Positions 35,086 to 44,600 of a stretch of 64,000 bases of DNA are shown piece after piece. Every line of letters begins with the position of its first letter. Position 1 is the stretch's first letter. The stretch comes from Capniomyces stellatus (lineage: Eukaryota; Kickxellomycota; Harpellomycetes; Harpellales; Legeriomycetaceae), in contig LUVW01000041.1 of NCBI GenBank assembly GCA_001661515.1, forward strand, positions 1-64,000, written 5' to 3'. The notes under the pieces were generated by a model. It was not told the origin of the DNA, searched no databases, and worked only from the letters and a program-made list of their open reading frames with translations. Position numbers and translations under genes: made by a program.

Positions 35086-35816
35086 AAAAATGGAGAGAAA
35101 AGAGAGCGGAGGGAAGGGAAGAGCTGGGCAGTTTTGTTGCAAGGTCACTATCTGGGGGTAAATTAACAACACAACATACTACTCACTTTAAGAGCACAAC
35201 CACTGCTATTTTGTAATTGCCAAAGCAACGTATTTTCAGCTTGTTGTCTTGCTTGTTTGGTCTTTATTTCCCATTTCATTAAAAATGGTGGTATATTTCT
35301 TTATAAAGCGTGATATCCTTTTGTTGTTGTTGTAAAACGTCGATGGTGTTGGATGATTTGGATTCTATTTCAGCTTTTGCTGCGTTCTTTAGAGTGATTA
35401 CTGACTGTGATCTAAAAATAAAACAAAAGTAGAATAATGTTTGTTTTTTTTTTTTTTTTTTTGCAAATTGTTCAACCCCAAATAGTAACGATTTGCCTTT
35501 GATCAGGCTGCTACTTTGATTCTAAAAAGTCTTTAATCTATATTTACAATAAAGCACATGTTATTAAAAAGCTACGAGTATTACAATGAAAAGTCATTCA
35601 GATTTGCAAGAGTAGAAACACCTTGACCAGATCAGGTGTTGCTGAATGTGCTTATTTAATATTTATTAAATGAGCGAGGCGCACTAAATGAAGAAAAAAA
35701 ACGGGCAGTGTATTGGACAAACAATACTGGAATCTCCAGCAAAAATCCATCAAAACTGGACTTGGATTTGACGGATTCATTTTAATAACAAGTACTGTAA
35801 TCTATTAAAGGTAAAG

Positions 35817-35912
35817 GGCTTATAAATCAAATAAAAATATATAGGCTTATAAATCAAATAAAAAATGTATAGGCTTTTGAACCAAATAGAAATAAATAAA
35901 GGCTTTTGAACC
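35817..35912. repeat. 28-29-bp tandem repeat, about 3.5 copies
   Basis: Units of the form GGCTTATAAATCAAATAAAAATATATA occur twice. A diverged unit follows, then a partial one, in which GGCTTTTGAACCAAATAG replaces the middle. Non-coding. Confidence 0.8.
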
Positions 35913-36913
35913 GATTTACAATCTCGGAAGCCTAGTTTGCTATTATCTCCTATTCCAGACATTTCGTCACTATTTTATTTTCTTTACTTTTTAATTACAA
36001 AGTCCGTCGCTAAAAGCTAGTTGGCTCTGGAAGGGTGATACAACGAAACAATATTAATACAGTTTTCAAGAATTTGCATTAACGAATTACATTTAGCAAC
36101 ACATTTGATAAACTCTTCAAACTGGACTAACTAAGTAACGGCCATTTTTACTAAAATTGGCGTGTTAATCGCTTTCTTACACTCTATTTGTCAATACTTT
36201 GCTTTTAAATTGGACCGCTAATCCAGCACACCCGAGATTATCAATTTCAAAATCATTATAGGCAGATTGGCAAAACTTTATTGCTGGCAAAGATGGTTCT
36301 ATTCCCATAAAAAGCTATTTTTGTAACTAGTAAACACCAAAGCGTTTAATGTTCATCTAGCTGGTTATAAAGACAACACTGTATTTTTTTGATTCTGATT
36401 ACAATAAAAAAAAGCCTTTTCGGCTTTGACTTAAACCACTTTGCTTCATTTGATGATAACAACATTGTTACTGTTTTATTGACCAAGTTTCATTGTTTTT
36501 TTATTGAAATTAATATCACTGCTTTAGGTGAATATGTTATACAAAGAGCTTTAAACTCGTATATTTTTGTTTTTATTTTTCATCTAAGCTCGTTTATTTA
36601 GAGCTATTTTAGCTATTTTGGAATTTTGTAAAGAGAAAAATATAGAATGATATATCAATTAGTCATATTGCGCATTGGTTTTTCTTACAGGCGCAGCCCA
36701 AATGTCACCAAATTGAATCAATTGTTTTATGAAACAACTCGCCTAACCCAAACCAACTCACCGTGTCTTGACGCTTAAAATGAAATTCAACTAAACTTAC
36801 AACTCATCAGCATTTTATAATACAAGCGCCCACGCATATCATGGCGCACTTTCTCATTTAATTTTACCAATCCCAAAAGAGCAAGCAACGCCGTTAGCAA
36901 CACTGCTAATCGC

Positions 36914-36946
36914 CAACCTTTAACCTTTAACCATTAACCTTTAAAG
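36914..36946. repeat. AACCTTT short tandem repeat
   Basis: Four imperfect 7-8-bp AACCTTTA units. It is not the usual fungal telomere unit TTAGGG and is far from any end. Confidence 0.65.
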
Positions 36947-37530
36947 CTTTGATGATATGTCACCAAGCATGATATAATACTGCGATACCAACAGCACTAC
37001 CTATGTAGGAAGCTGTTATATATTGTCAGTCATAGAGATAATATTTGATAATGTGGCAACTTTGATAGCAAGGCTTAAGTTGATTAGGTGTACTAGCTGC
37101 AGTATCGATATTACTAGTCAAGGTACAGATGCAATCAAGTGCCCACAGCTGGCCAAAAGTGGTAGTAACAATGCCAGCAATGTTAGGCTTAGTCTATTAC
37201 AGCTGCTCACTTATACGACTCTGATCTTGGCATATGCAGAAAATATGATAATGGAATGAGTGGACTTTTTTTTGTTTGACTCTTATATAACCTTACATCT
37301 ACTTTACTGAAAGTTAACATGGTATTATTTCATTGATTATTGTTTAGTTAAAGCATAATTTTTCAACTTGATAAAGTCTATCAAACGACTATTTCCTAAG
37401 TTTATCTTTCTTCTTTCAATAATGTTCAACTTTTACCAACTGTTTAATGGAATCACAAAATAGCACATATTTTAACTTGTCTGATGAATTATAAAGCAAA
37501 TACGCTGAACATATTCTTTAATAATTTCAC

Positions 37531-37620
37531 ATGTTTTGTTATGTTTTGTTATGTTTTGTTATGTTTTGTTATGTTTTGTTATGTTTTGCTATGTTTTGTT
37601 ATGTTTTGCTATGTTTTGCT
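37531..37620. repeat. Perfectly phased 10-bp tandem repeat (ATGTTTTGYT), 9 copies
   Basis: Nine consecutive 10-bp units, identical apart from a C/T at position 9. On the plus strand it yields a repetitive artefact frame rich in Cys, Phe, Tyr and Met. It lies about 480 bp upstream of the Tudor-like gene. Confidence 0.95.
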
Positions 37621-38096
37621 CAAGACTATATTAACTTGGATGTATAAAACGCATAAATGTGTCCATATACTGGAGTAAAAACTCCGCCGTATTAATTGGT
37701 AAATAGTTGTGAAACGCAACCAATATCGACGTTGTATTAATAATGAATAGTCAAATCACTAATACTTTACTCCGGTCTTGTGAATTAGAGTTTTAATTGG
37801 TACCATTATCCAATAGAATATTAAGAGACATTTTCAACAACAATAAAAAATCAATTAGTAGAGCCATTCCAAACCAACAAACCTAACAAAAAAAACACAA
37901 TTTACTTTAAAGGTTTAGCGAAATTAGGTGGATGATTGAGGATTTCTCTCCCTTTTAGAATATTAATTCTATTTGAGGCAGCTATAAAGATGAGTAGCAG
38001 GTTATTGTTCCTACTCTCATAGAACATTACAAAGTACATGCATATAAGGGGGTAATTAATTCATCTATTTTTTCTCATTTCCATATTCGCTCAAAA

Positions 38097-40954
38097 ATGG
38101 AGCTGTTGAGGCGTAGCACTAGATTGCGAGCTCAATCCCTTGTTTGTCCTAACGTTGAAGTTTCGATGGAAAAAAAAAGAAAACGAGAATCAAGTACAGA
38201 CAAGAATCCAAATTCGAAAGCCAAATCAAAACAAGACAAATCCAGCATACTTAGTATGACAGTCAGCAAAGTAGACGAATTCGCAAAGGATAGCAAGCCC
38301 AAGCCAGAGGGACAAAAAAGAGAAATAAAAGAGCCAAGATCGCGAAGAAGGGGAGTCGATTTTATCAAAAAGGCAGCCATTGAAATTGAATCCGTCAGCA
38401 GCAACAAAGGAGCTGAATTAATCTTGGAAACATCAAGGGGCAATCCAGGCAGGAAACAATCGAAGGCTGAAATAGACACCACCAAGGGATTTTATAAGAC
38501 CACAAATAAAGGTGTAGCTTCTAAGATTAGGAAGGATGGATCACAAGGCGATAACATTAAAACGACGAATTGCGATAGTTTGGAGAAAGGTAATGCGTTA
38601 AGCAAATAATATTCTAGGCAAGTGTAAAATTTAAAGAAATGCAACCATTCTGTACCTTGTCAGGGCCTACAAAGTCAAAACCTTAGATTTTGTTTTTAAG
38701 ACAAGTGTGGCTTTAGCGTTAGCATTGCAGATAATTTCTTGTTTTAGTTTTCATTTTACCTCGTTAACCCAATTGAAATAACCAGGGTTTGTATCTCCAT
38801 CTATAACTTTAAATGTGGCATGAACTACTGGGGAAAATGGCGGGAAAAAAACACAGAAAAAAGTTTTATGAGTAAGATCATGGAACTACCAGTACTTTCA
38901 AAGCTTCAAGAGAGTAGCGACTCGTCAGACGACGATATTTTCTGGTAAGAGGAAAATGTGTAGTTTATTTTTTGTCTAAAACACAACAGTTGAAGTTGTA
39001 TGTGTTTATGACGGAATGGTAGTTGTGTAGGCATATAGATTTATTCTTAGATGTGGGTTTAGCTTCAGTATATAAACATATAAACATATACATTTATAAA
39101 CGTAGCAATATCAAAGTCCCAGGAGAGTTAGTTTTGGCATACCATACACACTTTTATTACCCGGCAAAGGTTGTTTCAAGGATAGGAGAGGACAAGTATT
39201 TGTTATTATTCTGCGATGGATCAAAAAGTGCGATTAGGAGAGATAAAATGTACACAATGTATGATCAGGGGTACAGGGAATGTAAAGTAAGTTTTGATTT
39301 GATTTGATTTGATTTGATTTGATTTGATTTGATTTGATTTGATTTGATTTGGCTTGTCGTGTTATGACCAAGTTTGTGGCATATTACTGGCCGGGAAAGA
39401 ATAGAGCATTAGGTATAAGTCCAATGTATCGGATGTTATTAAATAGTTAAATAATTGTAGTTAGGGAATATCGAGCTAATAAATAGTACCAGGGTACAGC
39501 CGCTTGACGAGTAAGATTTATGTTCTAATTATTGTACGCTTGGGTTTGGTGTCGATAAAGTACAATTATACTTACTGACAGGAATCTTGGTGTAATTTGT
39601 TAGGTTGAGGGGATTTGTTGAGTCGGAGATTGCCAGCCATAAGCATGTTTTAGACTATTTATGGGGGTTGGCTGATTGGGACCCAAGCAACCAAGTAGTA
39701 AAAACAGCGGGAGTTGATAAGTCATCTGGCAATAAAAACGATAGACCAATGTCGAGGAATGATGAGCTGCGGTTTCACAAGTTCTTTTATGGGAACCGAA
39801 AAGACCGCCAAGAATTATCACAGTCACATAATATTGGAGCGATGTCGTACAAGGAGTACGAGCATCTGACGCTGTTGGTTCGGAAAATGTACAAGGACCC
39901 TCCTAGATTTTGGTGTCTTGCTAAGCAGTCCACCTCAATGTGCGAGGAAAGCGGATATAAAACGCCAGTCGACATCGAGAGTTTTATTGGCGCTGACAAG
40001 GAGAGAATCAGTAGAGGAAAAGCCTACCAAGAAAATGTCGATGGGGCGAATCTTGGATTAAAAGAAAAAATTTCGGAAGGTGCAAAACTTCCACAGCCAC
40101 TGGAAAACCAAACAAACAGTCACAACAGGAACAGCTCTAACTCAGAACTCAATGTAAATAGTGCACATATACCACCTCAACTAAAAAGGTCAAGTTCGTT
40201 TTCATCAACGAGTTCATTAAGCACTCTAGATGACAATGATTATTGTACCATGACTGAAGATAGCGAAGCCGAGTGTTTAGACCTTCAAACAGAACCTAAT
40301 GCAGACGATAAAGCCGATCCATATGATTATATTCCAAGTAAAAACGAACACAATACGAATAAACCCCCAAGCAGGGGTAACCAAAAAACACTGAACTCAC
40401 ACATAAGTTTAACCAGATCAAACAGCAGCCCTGATCAGATAAAAAGAGTTATTTATACTCGCTCGGCTAAAACCGTAAATACAAATACAAATACAAATAC
40501 AAATACAAAAGAGCAAGAACAAGGACAGTACCAGCAATCCAATTCGAATCTTCAACATGACATAGTGGGTAAAAACAAAGAGAAATCTTTAAAATTCGAA
40601 AATCCCTTGCCTGGTTTGCCCAACCTCGAAAACTCCAGAACACCAAAACTTAGAAAGAACACGTTTATGGTTTCGCCTCATTTGCTATCCTGTTCACGGT
40701 CTTCGGCTACCGAACAGTTTATTGACAAGGTTTTGATCCCAAGTTTGCTTGATAAATTGACGGAATTACATTCAGTTAGTCAGAATGAATTGTTTCAGCA
40801 CCAATCCAATCCCAGCTGCCAAAGTGGTGTCAATTCGTCATCAACATTATCAAGCTGCGATAATAGCAATGGTAATACAAGCAGTATTGTTGTTGACAGT
40901 GAAGATTTTTCTTGGGTCAACAAAATTTTGGATTTTAGGTCTTTTAGCTATTGA
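38097..40954 (+). CDS. Tudor-like domain protein, probable chromatin factor, four exons
   Basis: A phase-consistent model is 38097-38589, 38857-38944, 39106-39286 and 39623-40954 (697 residues). Donors are GTAATG, GTAAGA and GTAAGT. Exon 1 encodes a basic, Ser/Lys-rich disordered tail starting MELLRRSTRLRAQ. Exon 2 encodes an acidic SDSSDDDIF patch. Exon 3 encodes a compact beta-rich module (PGELVLAYHTHFYYPAKVVSR, YLLLFCDGSKSAIRRDKMYTM) with the aromatic and Asp-Gly pattern of Tudor domains that read methylated histone tails. Exon 4 continues with an alpha-helical segment (ASHKHVLDYLWGLADWDPS, EYEHLTLLVRKMYKDPPRFW) and then a long Asn/Ser-rich tail. No BRCT or catalytic domain is seen. The Tudor call and nuclear role are inferred from this pattern. 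The exon 3-4 acceptor is the least certain junction: AG at 39602-39603 is nearer to ideal but breaks phase. Confidence 0.55.
39296..39350. repeat. Pentanucleotide repeat (GATTT)11 in an intron
   Basis: Eleven perfect GATTT units start nine bases after the GTAAGT donor of the third intron of the Tudor-like gene. Confidence 0.95.
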
Positions 40955-41624
40955 CTAATACCAATCAAGGTTATATTTTATCTATTTTATTTTATTTTTC
41001 TAATTTTTTTTAATTTGACGTGTAAATATTTTCCAAGTTTGGTTTTATTGTTATTGAATTCAATCATTCTTTTTTTGAGCACGTGATGAGAGCGGGGAGG
41101 AGGGGGGTAGGATTCGGTGTACTGGGATTAAAATAAAGCACACTATACAAGTAGATGAATTTCGAGTAGAAGTCTCTGGTAAAGCTGAATTACTAAGCCA
41201 TAACCATTTTGTAAACATTTCTGCTCAACATCAAGCACATGCTATAAAGTTTGAAATAATATGCATAGATTGGAAGTTATGTTTAAGCAAAGTGGCATTG
41301 TGGAGGTAGGTGGCAGAAATTTGTAATACATATTGATACTTAGGATTGTTTTTAATAAGTTTATTGAATAGAGAATTGTATAAAGTCAAAGGTCAAGAGT
41401 AGAAAGTAAAGTAGAGAACTTAAAGTAGAGAACCTAAAGTAGAAAGTAAAGTAGAAAGTAATTAATAAATTATATTTTTGCAATCATAGCTATAAATGCA
41501 AATGTACCGGTTTATGCAATCGATACTTGGTTGCTAGTTTCATATAAAGCGAGATAAAAGGAAGGTATAATACCAAATTCACAGTGCTGTGTGATTCATT
41601 TTATCCATAGCGCGATTGTTGAAT
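40955..41624. other. Convergent 3' spacer between Tudor-like and chitin synthase genes
   Basis: About 670 bp. It contains a short GTAGAGAAC/GTAGAAAGTAAA direct repeat near 41396-41462 and AT-rich sequence. No gene is seen. Confidence 0.55.
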
Positions 41625-44600
41625 TTATTGTTGCTTCTTTTGCAGCTCCTCGATAATCGTGTTATTGATCAAGTTTTTCCTTAGCCTTAACTCAGCAGCT
41701 GAAATTCCCAGCATATTTGCTACCTGCTGCCTAACGTCTTTTTTGGATACCGACATCATATCACACTTGTCTAGTATTTGAGAAATAGCAGCTTTTATTG
41801 TTGCATCTTGGATTCCTGATTCCCAAGGCCCTTGAGCACTGTCTGGCGCTGTCAAGTTAATGTTATTGGGCATCTGGACTGACATTGCACTCGTCGATTG
41901 TCTCTCTTGTTGCACTTGAAGGTTCATCAGCCCTTGGGATGCATTTATACTTGGTTCTGGTGTGTATGACATGTTGGCTAAAAACGCAGCCTCTCCACCA
42001 ATCAACATCGGCTGTTGTTGAACCATACCGTTCATGCCCATTGATGAAACCACATTTCTGTTTGCAACATTTACTGCAAATCCCCCGTTATTCATCATTT
42101 GAGACCCATTCATCATCTGAGACCCATTCATCATCTGAGACTCATTCATCATTTGAGAACCATTCATCATCTGAGACCCATTCATTATCTGTTGTTGTCC
42201 AATCCCCATTGACATGCGTGGATTCATAGTATTCTGCATCATTTGTTGTTGATACTGGTTGGTGTTAATAGAGTATCCTCCCATTGATCCTGGGGTGCCA
42301 GGTCTAAGCATGTCAGACATGACACTGTTTCTATAGTTGACACCCACCATCTGGTGGTTATTGTAATCGTCCATTCTCATATTTCCGCCCAATGTGTCAA
42401 AGTTCCCGTGGTTGTTGATGGTAAAGTTGGACACCCCGTTGTTAATATATCCATAGCCACTATCTGCCATGTACACAGACGCCGTTGCAGACCCTGGCCC
42501 AGACTCCATCATCCTGCTCATTGTTCTGGGGAGATTCCCAATTGCGGATCCTGTACGCGGGAGAATTCCACCAAACTGCGATTCGTTGTCGTTTTCATCT
42601 TTATTTGACCCGATTTCCGACATTAGTTCCTTTTCATAGTCTGACCATTTCCGCATTGGAATTGTGTTTGGATCAAACGTCTCTGCATCGGACACACCGA
42701 CAATTATTCTCTTGCCAGATTCTCCTACTACTATACGCGTGTTTCCCCAAGAGAAATCATCAAAGTGCCAGAAGGAGTAGACCGGAATAACAAACGAGAA
42801 CAGTGGGATAGCAAACAGATAAATTATCATCCATCCAATATGTTGCCACTGTCTATGCATAATAAAAACAAGAGCCTGCATAGCGTATATAGCAACTAGG
42901 AGATATACACTGATAAGGGAGGTGTTGGAGTCTTTGTCGGTAAGCTGGTAGACCAATATTCCAAGATAAGCAACAGTTGCGGGCATAATAACAGTAGAAA
43001 TCAAATCTACAAATACTATAAACCTCATAGAGAAGCAGCAGAACCCGCACATATTAGGCAAGAATATCAGCTCAAACAAATTGTGAACAGTCGAGTTAAT
43101 CCATCTACGACGTTGGGAAAGCAGTACTATCCAGCTATCCGGGGCATTGGTTTCACAAACAGCGTCCGAAATAAACTTGGTTTTGAAGAAAGAAAAGTGT
43201 TTCAACATAAGTGTGGTCAGGTAACGATCTTCACCCAAAAACAACAAGTTCTTTTTGTGCAAAGTGTCTGCTTTGTTTGTCGAGTAGTCTTCAATCATAT
43301 CATTTGATATAAGCAGTGGGCTTCCATCTACGGCCTTCATCCTGTACATACTGAAGCACCCTGGCAAACAGGTCACTGTCCCAAACAAAGACTCAAATGC
43401 CTTTGAGAGGTGATGGGCAATAAAGTATTCGTACACCTGCATCATTGTTGTCCACGATGCCTTTGCGTTTGCGAGCTTAGTCTCACCGCATATACCCATA
43501 ACCTTAGAGTCGTGCTGTAGCGCAGCCACTAGCCTGTTAAGCGAGTCAGCATACACAAATGTATCAGCGTCAACCATAAACACAAATTCGTAGTAACTTG
43601 GAGACACACCAATGACATTTTTGATTTGATGAAACATTTCAAGTTCCAGCGGTGTCATTGGCGAGTTAAAGTGCACCTTGTTAAAGAACCTCATCAGCAA
43701 GATCTGCGAATCTCTCTTTCCTCTATTACCCGGCCTGCTTCTTTCCAGCGGTGTGCCGCATTTTGCCACAACCAAGTACGGAACCACATGACCAGCTGCT
43801 TCGTAAAGGCCAGAGTATACTTTGGCCATGTTGTGCTGTTTCATGCCATCGCCCAGTGCTACATAGCTCAATGCTTCAGAGTCCTCGTCTGAATCCACAC
43901 CCAGAATATCCAGTACAATTCTAGGCGTTGGTCTGTCATTACCAGACCCCATAATCATTCCATCACAGATAATAAATAGGAGCTTCCGTTTATCGTCATA
44001 TTTTAACTTGGCAAGCGAATCAATTGTTCCACGCAGCGACTCTTCACCCTCAGTATAGCATGGAATATTGCAAACAACGAATATGTTTGAAGGTTCAGGT
44101 TCTTGGTTTGTGCTGAACCTAATAGAAGCAATAAACTTAAAAAAGATAATCGACACAATAAAAACGGATCCAGACAGCAACATATAGTTGGCAACATAGC
44201 ACCTCACTGATTTACGTATATCAACATTTCCAACATAAAACGCCCCACGCAAACAGTTGTAGTTTAGTATAGCAGCCTTAGGTTTTAGTTTCAAGTATTT
44301 GGCCCACTTTTCAGAAACATCTTTTCCTGGGTTGGATTCAAACAGGACTCGTATATCGTTGTCCAGAAATTCTCGAGTGGAAACGGTCACTGTGTCATTT
44401 GATATTCCTTCTGGAGTCACAACAAAGGGCGCGCCACCAGAGTTGATGTAAGCAGTAAGATCAAACACTTCGCCGTTTATAATGCTTCTGTATTTTGATT
44501 TTCCTGGGCCTCCCCCAGTTTCACTTTCGCTTTCTTTTAGAATGGTCGTAGGATCAATAGCTATGTTTCCTGCTGCTCTAGTGTCTCTGAGGTTCCTTAG

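Larger units (their letters stand above)
30036..38096. other. 8-kb gene-poor, AT-rich region between the cyclin and Tudor-like genes
   Basis: No open frame here has a domain I recognise with confidence. The stretch holds several short tandem repeats (listed separately) and a poly-T of about 19 at 35444-35462. It also holds a possible intron-like segment at 35040-35085 and a hypothetical retroelement scrap near 32640-32757. It separates two divergently transcribed genes and so must hold both promoters. Its length is large compared with the other spacers in the window. Confidence 0.5.

Noticed and set aside
37531..37620. CRISPR-like array
   Set aside because: The units are contiguous with no spacers, and the genome is eukaryotic.
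37484..37678. 64-codon Cys/Phe/Tyr/Met frame
   Set aside because: It is a translation of the 10-bp minisatellite.
30036..38096. tRNA, 5S rRNA or snRNA genes in the gene-poor stretch
   Set aside because: No cloverleaf with B-box-like GGTTCGANTCC and no conserved snRNA sequence was found by eye. Absence is not proven without a covariance search.
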